Assembly (NCBI GenBank): GCA_024500155.1
Contig: CM044869.1
Coordinates: forward strand, 31,866,501 to 31,930,500
Reading direction: 5' to 3'
Length of the DNA stretch: 64,000 nt
DNA from: Chenopodium formosanum
Taxonomy: Eukaryota > Streptophyta > Magnoliopsida > Caryophyllales > Amaranthaceae
Shown: in pieces, positions 32,257 to 44,067 of the stretch
How the letters are laid out: the number at the start of each line of letters is the position of its first letter
Numbering within the stretch: position 1 is the first letter of the stretch
Made by a program: the position numbers and the translations under genes
Notes under the pieces: generated by a model
What the model saw: only the letters and a program-made list of their open reading frames with translations
The model's database searches: none
What the model was told of the DNA's origin: nothing

Positions 32257-34659
32257 TGATTTTATATGATTTACCTTACTTTATACTTTTAGTAAGGGTT
32301 ATTATTTGTAATGCTTGTACTTTTAAGGTTTTGCCGTATGTTTAGACGTTCTTGGGTAAATTTATATGTACTGTCTAATAAGGGCAGGGGTTATTGTTTT
32401 TACTTTTTTTTTATATAAGCTCTAAAATATTTTGTCCAATCCTATTAGTATTGTAACCTAATGTCTTTGTGTAACTTTCAGAGCTGACATCTGAGAGCTG
32501 ATATTTATTTTATAAGTGTTGTTTTAATACCTTGGTAAGTATAATAGTCACTAAATAAATTTAGGCACTATGCTATCGTATACCATGTGAGTATTACTGA
32601 GTTGTGACATAACTTGATCATATATATATATTTTTTTTTAATACTCATTATTACCAAAATCTTGATATTTACCAAAATAATCCTTGATTTTTAATTTATT
32701 TACTTTTTTTATTTACAAATTAACCCTTTATTTTCCTATAAATACCCCCTTAATTCTCAAGTTTTAAACACCAAAAAATTCCTACTAATTCTCTCTCTAA
32801 AAATTCTCTCTAATTTTTTTTCTCCTCTAATCTTTGCTTTAGTTATAATCTCTCTAATTTAGCTTTATTCTTAAATTATTAGCTTATTAAAAGCATCTTA
32901 TATTTAAGTTGATATTGTTATTTTTATTTAAGTCTTGTTATCATCTTTAATTCCTATAAAAAAAAACACAAAAATATTTCAAGTTCAAGCATTATTTTTA
33001 TTTATTATCCTTGTTAAAAAATATTAGTTTAATTGCTTAACTATTCCTAGACTATATTAAAAACAAAAAAAAAAGGGTTTATTTCTCAAGATTTAGCTTT
33101 ATTTTTCAAGTTTATTTTCTCTAATAAAAAAAAAAAAAGTTCTTTAGCTTTACTTTTGCATTAATTTCCTTTAATATCTCAAAACTAAAACAAAAAAAAA
33201 ATCACTTTGTCTCTTTTATTGCACTTTAATTAAGGAGTGATCATCTTTTCATCCTTGATAAGTAAGAAGGGTTATCCAAAAAATTGCTACATCTAGTTCA
33301 AGGTATTATCTTTATTCCTTTCTTAATTTCCTTAATTATTATTATTATGCTAACTAGTGTGTTTTAAATTGCATCTTTTTTTTTAATGCATTTTAAATAT
33401 GAAAGATTAATACATTCATGTGATAGCCTAATGTATATTTTAAAGAATGATTTATTTCTTAAAGTGAGCTTAAAGACCTAAGGAATTAAGAGTTTAAGCA
33501 AAGGTTGTTCAAGAGTAAAGAATTACTTACCATGACCCAAAGATGGCCAGTGAAACGACCCTGACAACTAGATTCAGTTCCATTTCTTTAGCTCAAGTGA
33601 TAGAACTTTTCAAGATCTTTCCAACCATATCTCACAATAATTTTTTCGATTTTTCTATGATTTTTAATGATTTTTTTAGTTCAAGCTATCAAAGAGATGA
33701 AATGTGCACGTTTTTCTCTTAATTGCTTTTTAAAATTGTATTAATTTATTTTAGGGAACTAATGGTGGTATGAAACCTATATTACACTATATTATATATA
33801 TACTTCTTAACTTATGGAGTTTTAATTAAAATGTCTTTAATCTTATTTTAAAAATGACTTTAGAAATAAGAGTTTTAACAAGCTTTAATTCTAAGTATTA
33901 TTTTAAGAAACTTTAATCTTATTTTAAAGAAGACTTCAGAAATAAGAGCCTTTAATTCTAAATGTCGTTGTTTTAAAAATCTTTAATCTTATTAAATGAT
34001 GTCTTAAGGACTTTAATTTTATTTCAAATGACTTCAGAAATAAAAGTTTTAACAAACATTATTTTCTTTTATAATTTTGTGAACCTTTTTATTTCAAACC
34101 CTTTTGTGACACAAGAATGAATCATAACTTTGCTTGTTTATTCCTAATAATTAATGATAGTTAATATAAGGTTATGGCCTCATTTCCAAACATGAGGTTA
34201 AGATTAATTATTTAGTTGTATAAGGTTGTAACAATTATCCATCTCCATAAAAATAAGCTTATATCCCATTATAATTACCCAATGGATTAATTGACAATCA
34301 AATATAATTTAATAGTTTATTGTTCCCTTTTATTTGGATGTAAGGCCTTGACAGGTGTCGTGTTTTTTTGGTCAATTCCATTAAGCCTAAACACATAACC
34401 CTTAAAAATCTTACAAAAATTACCTTCGAGTGAATTTGAAACCCAAAGTGAGATTATATAGTGAACCCTTACAGTTTCACACCCAAAAATACCTTGATCC
34501 ACTAAAAGTCGTCAATTGGGACGCATTTGTTGAATTGTCTTATTCAAAAGACATTTTAGGTAATCACTAATCGGGGTGATTTTCCTCAACCAAGGTGGTT
34601 CATTTTACTTTTATGAGTGAATCTGTCAAAGATCACTAAAATTCCACTTACAAAAATGA
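32257..34659 (+). repeat. Gypsy 5' LTR-like direct repeat (incomplete)
   Basis: It begins TGATTTTATATGATTTACCT and is highly similar to 47984-50663, but lacks two blocks of about 140-150 bp present in that copy (near 48360-48520 and 49230-49370). Similarity ends at CTTACAAAAATGA, so the last part of the LTR and the PBS appear deleted. Poly-purine/T-rich, no genes. Confidence 0.8.
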
Positions 34660-35032
34660 TACGAGGCCTATTGGTTAGTAATTTCCTCAAAATAGGATTG
34701 ACCTTTAGATTAAGAAACATGTGCATCAATGCATGCATGGAGTCTCCACGATCATTTGTGTTAATGATTCATTCGTGTTGTCATGAAAGTTTTTTTTTTT
34801 AACAAAAATTTGTTTTAAGTAAAACTTTTTTTTAGAAAGCTTATTTATGGACCCAATAATTAACTAAGAGTTATCCTTAGACTTTCCCTCGTATGATCTC
34901 AAGTGAGTTTAACTTTCTAAGACTAACAAACACCACATGTTGTGCATTATAAGCAATGCCAAAATCTCCCTTTAAAATCTTTTCAACTTAAAGAATGGTT
35001 TAATCACTATCGATGAGTTAATATATGAATTA
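34660..35032 (+). other. Gypsy internal non-coding stretch
   Basis: No domain is recognised; only short spurious ORFs. Confidence 0.5.
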
Positions 35033-35440
35033 ATGTTATTTTCAAAGGAAAGTCTTACACCCCTCAACACCTGGAAGGTTTGCTTAACCATGTTCTTGAA
35101 CATTGCAGTTCACTTGTTGTTTAGAGACCGAGATATGGATACAAGAGCACAAATGTGTAGCGGAGGAAGCCGTTGGGGTTCTATCCGCCAGATTTACACT
35201 AGGAGGTGTGAATCACTAAATGCTATATATCATCGGTTAAAGTTACAGGGTTTCCTCAAGTCAAAACACAATAAATACACTATGCCGTTTCCTGGGGCTG
35301 ATATGGGAAAGTATTGTAACTATTGTCATGAGTACGGACACAATACAAATGTTTGTAGTGATCTAAGACTTGCAGTCCAACAACTCGTTGATGATGGGAA
35401 AATTCCAATTCCAAGATCGTGGACTCCACCTACTCTATGA
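35033..35440 (+). pseudogene. Gypsy gag C-terminal relic with CCHC-like motif
   Basis: The frame contains RRCESLNAIYHRLKLQGFLK and the zinc-knuckle-like CNYCHEYGHNTNVC followed by DLRLAVQQLVDDGKI. The same arrangement occurs at 42513-42902 (CSYCHQYGHRTDTC). Only the C-terminal part is present. Confidence 0.7.
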
Positions 35441-35949
35441 TTTACCGATGCAGATTTGCCGAATAACTACAGTTATGACCGACCCTTGTCCATTACCTTG
35501 GTATCAGATTGTTACAAGGTCTCAGGAATTTTGGTAAACAGAGAGTCCACATTCAACATCTGTAGCAAAACCATTCTCAAGAAATTAGGGTGTGAAGACG
35601 CTCCTTTAAGACCCTAAAAAATGGTGGTTAGAACAAGCATCGCACTCTCATGCGGGTAGTTGGGGAAATCACCTTACCATTAGGATATCATGATTGGGTT
35701 TGTAATGCTGAGTTCCATGTAATTGAAGACCCAGAAAGCCTCACCTTTACCTTGGGAAAATCATGGTTAAAACACATAGGGGCAATTGCCTCTGCACTTC
35801 ATCAGAAAGTTAGATTTTCAACCCCGGGCGGTGTGATAACCATTCATAAGGATGCAGTCTTACCGCACATGGCAACCACGGTGTGTAATACGGTGAGCTT
35901 TGGGGAAGGTTCGACTTCGAGACCAAAGAAGGAGAATTGTGAAAGATGA
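35441..35949 (+). pseudogene. Retropepsin-like module 1 (degenerate)
   Basis: It reads FTDADLPNNYSYDRPLSITL, GILVNRESTFNIC at the active-site position (Asp-Thr-Gly replaced), then, after a frame change and stops near 35620-35660, VVGEITLPLGYHDWVCNAEF, LGKSWLKHIGAIASALHQKV and GGVITIHKD. The fold layout matches the protease module at 41200-41640, but the catalytic Asp is lost. Confidence 0.65.
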
Positions 35950-35979
35950 TCATTATGGGAATTACTATCAAATTCCTCA

Positions 35980-36540
35980 ATGTATCGTGAGGCTTTCAGT
36001 GATTATCTCAAAAGAACAATCATAAACGCCTCAACCCCTTTTAGAGATTTGAGGGAAATCTTCAAACTTGATCCGCACCAGGTCAAAGACGATTTGATTA
36101 GAAAAGGTTTTATAAATGACTCACTGGATCATGCAATGATATGTCATAACATCAAGTATCATCATGTCCACATTGATGAAGAGTCTTCCATTAATGTGTG
36201 CCTGTACCATACATTTGTTGATTGGGAATTCGAGGAGGAAGAACTTAGACCTGCAACAATAGATGATTTTTGTAACAACGATGTATATGAAAATGTATGT
36301 GGTAAAATTGATGCAATTGTTAAATACAAAGGTGTAAGTTTCACCACAAGTTTCATAATTTGTGATATACCAGTTCCCTACGATATCAAACTTGGTCAAC
36401 CTTGGATTTACCAATTTCATCCCCTCATGTTAGTTCAATCCCAAAAGACGCCGGCACAACTCCGTGAATCCTTAACCTTCCATGATGGCTCTAAGATTTT
36501 AACCTTACGACCTGAATCTCCAAGTGATAAAAGCCCACAT
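35980..36540 (+). pseudogene. Retropepsin-like module 2 (very degenerate)
   Basis: Upstream DPHQVKDDLIRKGFI precedes HVHIDEESSINVCLYHTFVD, where I-D-E-E-S-S-I-N-V-C parallels I-D-N-G-S-A-I-N-V-C of module 4. Later FIICDIPVPYDIKLGQPWIY corresponds to the LGRPWL segment. The Gly of the active site is lost. It lies in the same open frame as module 3. Confidence 0.55.
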
Positions 36541-37210
36541 CCAAAGGTGTCCACTATAGAACGATCCAAGGCCTCTCGCCAAGAAAACACTGCCCCCCAT
36601 TCTCGTCAAACTAGCCCTGAATTATTATATGATGTGCCTATCCATGAATCAATTTATTCTCAAAACGTATTCAAAACCTTAGACGCTTTTCACTCTTCCT
36701 CACGAAAAGGAAAAAACGTCAAACATCACGATGTTGATCCAGGGCTCACCTTTACAGATAGCGATTTACCCCCTAATCACTATCATAATGAATCATTGCA
36801 TATCACTCTTCGACACGGTGCAAGTTATATTAATCACATATTGGTTGACACTGGATCTGATGTTAATCTCTGTTCCCGAGAATACCTGTACGAGCTAGGG
36901 TACAATGATTTACATATCACTTACCGCTCCATTCTTCTTAGAGGTTTTGACCAATTTCCAAGGGAAGTGATGGGGTTTATAGTCTTACCTTTGGTACATG
37001 AGAATGCTCTGTTCAGCATAGAGGTTATGGTAGTGGATTTTCGACTCTCATGCAACTTGTGATTAGGGAGACCTTGGCTGCACGGGTGTAAAGCAGTCTC
37101 GTCTAGCTTACATCAAAAATTGAGAATGAGAGCATCATGGGGCATCATCACTATATGTGGTGACTATAGCAGGGGAGCCTATGAAGGAGAAAGCTTGTCG
37201 CAGTATGGCG
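36541..37210 (+). pseudogene. Retropepsin module 3 with intact D-T-G
   Basis: A linker leads to LHITLRHGASYINHILVDTG and SDVNLCSREYLYELGYND: a canonical Asp-Thr-Gly. ILLRGFDQFPREVMGFIVLP follows; a TGA at 37060-37062 interrupts, and the frame continues LGRPWLHGCKAVSSSLHQKL and GIITICGD. It is the best preserved of the three upstream modules. Confidence 0.75.
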
Positions 37211-37647
37211 GCTGGATAAACACTGTAAGCACAGCGGGTCATCGCATAGAAAATAATGAAGCTGTTTAAATAAGGCGTCCACCCTTTGCAAAAAGAACAA
37301 TATATTTTCCTATTCCGGAGAATGAACGGGACAAGCCAAATTGGATGCACAATAAGGCAAAGGCCGATGATATCTGAAGAAGGTTTAATTGGCTTTACGA
37401 CAAAGATATAGCAGTTCCTTGTGAGGGGGTTGAAACATCTGCAAATAAAGTGGCATCTCTTCGAGAAATCATCGAACCCTACATCTTCCTCGACAACATC
37501 GACCTTTTTATAACGGAATCGTGCATGGTAGTATGTAAAGCATGGGCATCATGGATCTTGGACAAAGAAGATAACCCTTTCTATGTTGCTAAATGGAAAG
37601 CTGCTTGGGAGAAACGACTTTTAATCGGGGAAATAGATGCATGGTAG
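37211..37647 (+). pseudogene. Gypsy post-protease coding relic
   Basis: The same frame as module 3 continues with stops at about 37267 and 37374: RRPPFAKRTIYFPIPENERD and REIIEPYIFLDNIDLFITES to GEIDAW (stop 37645-37647). The function of this segment is not recognised. Confidence 0.5.
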
Positions 37648-37679
37648 TGAAATCTTCATTAAAGTTATCTTTGTAAAAG

Positions 37680-37920
37680 TTTTTTTTTTGTGAACTACGA
37701 GCGACTTGATCCCTAAAAAAAACTAAAATTAAAAAAAAAAATGAAAAAAATCTTGTAACAGGGTACGTAGGCAGCTCGCTTTGAGTGCAGTCGCAAAAAT
37801 TAAAAAGTTGGTTTCCTTATTGTGTCGAACTACGATAGGCCTGATTTCCTGAATCACATTACACTCAGCACATTTCCTCACTCAGGAATACGTAGGCAGC
37901 CTTTGGGCCCGGCCACTAAC
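37680..37920 (+). repeat. Paired GAACTACGA...TACGTAGGCAGC motif, copy 1
   Basis: GAACTACGAGCGACTTGATC then GGGTACGTAGGCAGCTCGC; a second set CGAACTACGATAGGCCTGAT then GGAATACGTAGGCAGCC. The same pair structure recurs at 43380-43610 and a single one at 50730-50800. This motif is usual in non-coding parts of Tat-type elements. Confidence 0.75.
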
Positions 37921-38084
37921 AGTTTGTTATTGTTGCAAGTTTCACATATTTACTTATTTATTTATTTATTTATTTTGCTTTCCTTCATCATGAGGTGGAA
38001 AAATAGATGGAAAAGAACATTAATTCATATTTACATAGTGATACAACCATAACAGTGAATAAAAAAAAATACATAATGCAAAAG
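37921..38084. other. Short non-coding spacer
   Basis: T-rich, includes (TTTA)n at about 37950-37972. Nothing else seen. Confidence 0.5.
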
Positions 38085-39572
38085 TCAAAAAGGCCCTAAC
38101 TGAATCTCAGGAGACGGTGGAGCTTCGAACACCTCTGCTTGACCCCAAGTAAACCCTTGGCAATGATCAACCATAAGGCAGACTCCTCGAAGCATGTCTT
38201 GAGGGGAATGTCGAATACTAACTTCCCAACCACGAGAGCGCATTAGGAGTAGTATGTCACATAACTTTTGCTCGGTATTTGCTGGGTAGACATCAAGCCT
38301 AGTCAGAGATGAGATGAAGCGGTTAACGTCCATCACTACTTCTAATTGTTTCACCTCTAGAGAGCGAGCCTTTTGCAACCCATTTTGCAGTAAACAAAGC
38401 GAGAAAAAAGAAAAGCTAGGTCCTCTAAGCCTTGAACCAAAACCAAACTTCCAAACATGCTGGGGTTCTCGCAATATATACCCACCTCTACATCCATCTA
38501 AGCCATCCGATAAGGCTACTAGAGATAGAGTATGAGGATCTTTTGTGACCAAGGAGTAGTTGACAATGCCCTAGGTAATCTATCTATTATTATGAAGAGA
38601 CTCTTTTGGCCTATAGACCTTAAAGTCTCAGGGAGACGAGATACGTAACGCCTATGACGCGGAGGTAGTTTTTGAAGAAAATTCTCCTTAGATTCTCAAT
38701 AGTTTGAAGGACCACCCATCATCATTGTTAAGGGATTATAGGTTATGAAATCCGATATACCCAACCAAGGATGATTGACTGAGCTTTGGGGCGGGCCTCT
38801 CCCTTGGCGTGAGGAAGTCCCAGAGTAAATACTACGAGGGGTATTGTAAGCTGATATGGCTATTGATCCTTCATACAATCGAGTGGGTGAAAAGAAACAT
38901 GTGTCACTCAATAGGAATAGAGTTGATGGGAGAGAATTATCCTTGCAAGAATACAAGACTTTGTTACGTCTATATTTTCAGAGACCTCCTTGCCGATTAA
39001 CAAATTAGAGATGAGTAGGACCAAACAAGTAGGAATATAGGTTTTGTGTAATATGGAGATATTATGTAATATTTGACTCGTACAGTTCCCGCGAGCATCC
39101 TAAAACAATAACCTAAGAGACGAGTACATAGGAAGATTAAAAGGGAAATGTGATGGTAGGTTCGAACTCTCTACGATTTGGCTAGCAAAAGGGAGGTTTT
39201 GTGGACTTATAGTAGCTATGATAGGGTAAAATGAGTCTCCTGAGAAACGTAGGAATAGAGACATTGCTAGCACCATTGTATTTGCCACAAATAAGGAGAG
39301 TGACTCTAGAGAGCTATTTATCTCGAATACCTAGGGTGGACCAGTCACTAGTGCAAGTTTCACTAGAGGAACTAAAGGTGGGATAGTTGTAGAATTTTTA
39401 TCATAAGGGGGAGAGAGAGGTTTTTCCTTGAAAATTGAGAAGGATGATCTTCTGGTCGTATTGAACTAAGAATCTCGTTGCGTTCTCTCTCTCGTAATTC
39501 TTGGAGGGAGGAGCGCGAAGTGTCAGAGAAGAAGTGAATTAAATCTCTAACGCGTGAGGCATTAGGATCCAT
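38085..39572 (-). pseudogene. Antisense ORF relic of the gypsy element
   Basis: Four minus-strand open stretches lie end to end: 39572-39372 (MDPNASRVRDLIHFFSDTSR), 39288-39100, 38956-38696 and 38552-38085 (ending QAEVFEAPPSPEIQLGPF). They suggest one antisense reading unit of about 1.5 kb broken by frameshifts. Some Tat-lineage elements carry an additional antisense ORF. No domain is recognised. Confidence 0.5.
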
Positions 39573-39953
39573 AACTCAAATTTAAGCAAAGTGAGCAAAA
39601 TCTCAAAAGAAAACACTTGAGATTTTAGAGAGAGGAGAAGTTTGGGTGAATAATCCTTGTTCAAGTTTTAGTTTTTTATAAGCCGAGAACCAACGATGTG
39701 TTCAACACGCAAGGAATCTTCGTAATAGGGTCCAAGTCATTTTTTATTTTTTTTTTTAAAAAAAAATGGGTGTTCATTTCTTTTTAAAAAAATCTTTTAT
39801 TTACTTTTTTTTAGCTTGTCGAGGAAGTTTTTTTTTGTAATGTTCCCTTTTTACCCCAGGAAATCTACCTAGACCCGCACAGGATCTAGGCTTGTCCGGC
39901 AAACCTCTTTTCACAGTTTACCATCTGATTCAGTAGCTTTCTCACCGGGTCAT
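39573..39953 (+). other. Gypsy gag leader
   Basis: T-rich non-coding sequence with no feature beyond being directly upstream of the gag start. Confidence 0.4.
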
Positions 39954-41150
39954 TTGACGCCAAGGGAAATTCATTCTCCACCACCAAGCGAAATGTCTGA
40001 GATTCCTGGCCATGAAAGTTCGCTAAACCCTAATCCATCTAATGATCTTCGAGGAATGATGCGAGCTATCCTTGATCGTCAAGATACTATGGAACAAACA
40101 ATACAGAGTTTGTTAAGACAAAGTGCAAGTGCTCCTCCTCCTCACCATGATTCAGAGGTAGCTTCACCATTGCATTTAGATGATGGAAATGGTGATAGAG
40201 AAGCTCCTACCAAAATTGAGGAAGATACTCTCAGGCTCAAGGAAGTACTGAAGGGTATGACCAAAGCGGAACCTTGGTTGGATATTCATGGTCTCACCTT
40301 ATTTCCGAAAGCACGACTGCCACTTGGGTTTAAGATGCCGAATCTCACGAGATTTGATGGTACAGGAAGTCCCACCAATTTCTTAAAACTGTACGTAGGG
40401 GCTATGAGTCCTTGGGGTGTTGATGAAACTTTAATGGCACAATTGTTTCAACAATATTTAGATGGGGCTGCCGCTCATTGGTTTCTTAATCTGGAAAATT
40501 CAAAGAAAACTTCGTGGGCTGATATTGTGCGAGAATTTTCTAGCCAATACAGATATAATGAATAGATCGATGTAACAAGGACGGATTTGGAGACAATTGC
40601 GCAAAATCCTAATAAGACGTTTTCCGCCTTCATTACTAGATGGAGAAACAAGGCTGCAAAGATGGTCAATAGGCCGAATGAGGAAGAACACTTACAGATG
40701 ATAGTGAAGAATCTTCTTCCCGTCTATCAAGGACGAATGGCTTTCCAGTATTTTCCATCATTCAAGGCTCTCATATCAACAGGAACCTTGGTGGAGGATG
40801 CCATAAAAAAGGGAGATATCAAGAAGGATGAAAGGAGCAGCAGTAACACCTCTTACAATCCTAAGTTTGGGGGCAACAGGAAAACTAATAACAAACCTTC
40901 ATATCTTGAAGATGAGAACCCCGTGGAAGCCTTAAGAAGGAAAGAAAAAGACAAGGAATTGACAGAGGAGAATAAGGAAGAAGATGATGCTATTAAGCGC
41001 ATGCGCATGAAGGAGGTTAATGCAAATGTTTCTATATGGAAGTTATTGACTCATTCACAACCTCATCGGGCTGCTGTTCTGAGACATCTCAATGAAGTTT
41101 CAATTAATCCATCCATAACACCGGATCAAATGGTAGGACTTATTTATGGA
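39954..41150 (+). pseudogene. gag: Gypsy (Tat) gag, first copy
   Basis: The frame opens with a Met before TPREIHSPPPSEMSEIPGHE. The capsid core reads MPNLTRFDGTGSPTNFLKLY, FQQYLDGAAAHWFLNLENSK and, after the stop at 40563-40565 (TAG), TFSAFITRWRNKAAKMVNRP. Apart from that stop the frame is continuous into the protease module. Retrotransposon gag forms the particle that packages element RNA. No zinc knuckle lies before the protease. Confidence 0.8.
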
Positions 41151-41640
41151 GCCGACCGCACTTTAATGTTTACCGACAATGATTTCCTAGAAAGTGTCAA
41201 CCATAATAACTCTTTGCACATAACTGTGAAATGTCATGGGTGGACAATACCTCAGGTACTTATTGACAATGGTTCTGCCATCAATGTATGCCCGTATCGA
41301 GTTATGACAAAGCTGGGTTATCAAAAAGAAGACTTGACACTTTCAAGCCAGGTTGTTAGGGCTTATGACAATGCCAAAAGGGATGTTTTGGGGGCAATTG
41401 ACTTACTTTTGGAATATGGGCCAGTGGCTAGACATGTTGAATTTGTGGTAATTGACATTGAAGCGTGCTTTAACCTTTTTCTCGGAAGACCTTGGCTTCA
41501 TGAGAATAGGGCGGTAGCCTCTACCTTACACCAAAAGTTGAAGATGCTCACGGATCATGGTGCAGTAACACTTGTGGGTAATCCAGAAATTATGATTGTT
41601 TCTAGTGTTGGAAAATCGGTGCTCCACTTAGATGAAGAAG
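41151..41640 (+). pseudogene. Retropepsin-like module 4 (D-N-G active site)
   Basis: NNSLHITVKCHGWTIPQVLI leads to IDNGSAINVC (D-N-G instead of D-T/S-G; a variant seen in Tat-group proteases). FLGRPWLHENRAVASTLHQK and HGAVTLVGN follow. It is uninterrupted and fused to the preceding gag. Confidence 0.78.
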
Positions 41641-42060
41641 AGGGTAGTCGATTAGACGGATTCACTATTCATAATATTGGATCTGATTCAATTGGATCAT
41701 GGAAGGAAGAAGAAGAAACCGAGGAAGATCCGGAAAAGGACTTAGAGGAAGATGAAGAAACTGAGGAAGATCCGGAAGAAGTAGGAATTGAGGAAGATCT
41801 AGAAGAAGGGCTTCAAGAAGATGACAATAACTCTGAGGTTAAACCTCAAAAAGTTAGGGGTGGAACAAATTGGTCCAATGAAGATGAGGCAGAAAGAGAG
41901 CCTAAAACTCCAAAAGACAACGACCCATGTTTTAGAGGAGAATCTTGGACAAGTAATTCTTTTAGACAGGGTCATGATGAGGGATCTCGGAACAGATCTA
42001 GGGCCAAGGATTTTGATTTGGATTTCGATGTCCTGTGTTATAGAAGGTTAGTATACCTAG
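41641..42060 (+). other. Acidic Glu/Asp-rich linker in the gypsy polyprotein
   Basis: In-frame low-complexity acidic segment (repeats of EEDPE and EEDLEE, about 41700-41830) and a hydrophilic stretch connect the protease to the second gag-like region. Confidence 0.7.
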
Positions 42061-43217
42061 AGGAGCTGATTCTTTTCCCTAACTACAAGCATGAAGATCG
42101 TTATCTTAATCTCCCCCAGTTCGAGAAGTTCAATGGGTTGGGAGATCCCATCCTCCATTTATACAACTTTGTGAACACCTTATATCCTTTAAATGTTGCA
42201 GAAGAACATTTTCCTTTGTTGTTCAACAGAAGTCTGGATGGACCCGCGTTATCCTGGTATTATACCTCAGGGGTAACAAGTAAAGGTTATTGGGGAGAAA
42301 TAGCTCAAGCATTCAGTGACTGGGCAATTGAATTTTGACAGACTGACACCAAAAAACTGAAGCTAGTGAATATGGAGCAAAGTGACCGGGAATCATTTTC
42401 ACATCTCTTTTCAAGATGTCCTTACATTCGGGCTCAACTTCGTTTTCCCATTACTGATCGGGAGTTTATGTTGATATTACTAAGGAAGTTAAATGATTTT
42501 TATTATTGACATATGGTCTCCATCAAATACGCTGATCTCTCGCACATGGAGAGACATGGTTACGAAATTGATGCCTATCGACTACAGGAAAGAAGGCCTA
42601 AGGTGAACCCTCAAGGTGAAAGAGCTAACAGGAGGATATTCACTCAAATCGACGAATCATTGAGTGTGGTGTACGATCGTTTGAGCAAAAAAGGTATCCT
42701 TCGGGCAAAAAGCTATGTGTATTCATTACCACCACATGGAACTGATACGAGACAGTATTGCAGTTATTGTCATCAATATGGGCATAGAACAGATACTTGT
42801 TATGACCTTAAGTGTGCAATCCAGGATCTCATTGATCGTGGGATCATCACTCCAGCCCATCCTAAGTCTAGCGCACCAGAGATAAACCCGGCACAGCCAT
42901 AGGCCTCTCAAGCTAATTTTTTCCTTCAACTGCTCGAAGAAGGTCGTATCAAGCCACTACCTCGTCGAGCAGGAGCTGATCCTGTTGGGCCAAATCTCAA
43001 CAAATATTGTCACTATCATCAGTTACATGGCCATGATACTAACGAATGTCATGCCCTCCGTTGGTGTATAAAGCGCACAACTGGAGCTTCCTGCCCAAAT
43101 CAGAAAGTGTCCATAAATGCCCTTTCCATTTTGACACGTGAAGACGATCCCACTCTTTTGATTGCTCGTCACTATTCGGAAAAGATATCTCATCAAGACT
43201 ACGAGAAAGACTGTTGA
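42061..43217 (+). pseudogene. Gypsy gag, second copy, with two CCHC-like motifs
   Basis: It continues the frame of 39954: RYLNLPQFEKFNGLGDPILH and LLFNRSLDGPALSWYYTSGV match the first gag core. Then come IDESLSVVYDRLSKKGILRA, CSYCHQYGHRTDTC, and after another stop CHYHQLHGHDTNECHALRWC. In-frame stops lie at 42336, 42507, 42900 and the end at 43215, with no frameshift. The whole frame 39954-43217 is therefore gag-protease-gag. Confidence 0.72.
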
Positions 43218-43379
43218 AAACCTTGAAGCCTAAGGAATCTCTACATGGGAAAGGAAGCATCCACAACAACATGGTGACCTCTATCTTACCCTCCATCAAG
43301 AAGGATGAATGAAAAGGGTAGTATGAGCATTGTAAACCAAGCATTTTTTTTTCTTCTTTCTCTTTATGTTTTCTTTTGG

Positions 43380-43610
43380 TACAAAGAACTACGTACAGCT
43401 TGATCCCCCAAAGCACTATTTCATGATCATACACAAAAATTGTACTTGCAAGCACATTGTTATTGGGGTACGTAGGCAACTCTGATCGAGTGCAGCTGTT
43501 TCAAAAAAAATATATTCTTCTTCCATTTTGAACTACGACGGGTCTGATTCTCTAAAAAAAACAAAAAAAATCTGTCTGAAGATACGTAGGCAGCCTTATG
43601 GCGCGACCTG
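43380..43610 (+). repeat. Paired GAACTACG...TACGTAGGCA motif, copy 2
   Basis: AGAACTACGTACAGCTTGAT then GGGTACGTAGGCAACTC; then TGAACTACGACGGGTCTGAT then GATACGTAGGCAGCC. Same layout as 37680-37920. Confidence 0.75.
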
Positions 43611-43809
43611 AAAAAATTAAAAGATTTTTTGGAATGAACACCCCGCTAACTTATCTAACTTAACAGACGTCTTTTAAATGTTTACCAAAATCTTCTTCCC
43701 GCATGCATTTTTGCATTTGTCATTTACTTTTTTTTTATATTATTTTCAAAAAAAAAGGGAGGAAGTCCTAATCTTGAGTGTGTAATGTTTAGGTATCCTT
43801 TACCAACCA

Positions 43810-44001
43810 ATGACCAACCAAACTCAAAAATCTACTCTATCCCCGGATTCCATTCAAGATCCAATACCACAAACACTTACCAGAAGACTTCAATTGATGA
43901 TGAAAATGGGTTATGTTCCGGGAGCTGGTTTAGGACGAAATGGTGAAGGCATGAGACACCCATGGGGGAACAAACACAAAGGATCATGGAGGAAGTTATG
44001 A
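43810..44001 (+). pseudogene. G-patch segment of the gypsy polyprotein
   Basis: This 63-aa ORF contains LMMKMGYVPGAGLGRNGEGM, a G-patch (GY-PG-GLG-N-EG) as found between protease and RT in Tat-type elements; G-patches bind RNA/partner helicases in other proteins. Directly after it a phrase with CAAAGGATCATGGAGGAAGT is repeated (about 43978 and 44040). RT and RNase H should follow but do not. Confidence 0.7.
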
Positions 44002-44067
44002 TGGAAATTTGCAATTATGTATTGCTGGGGAACAGACACAAAGGATCATGGAGGAAGTACATGGGGG

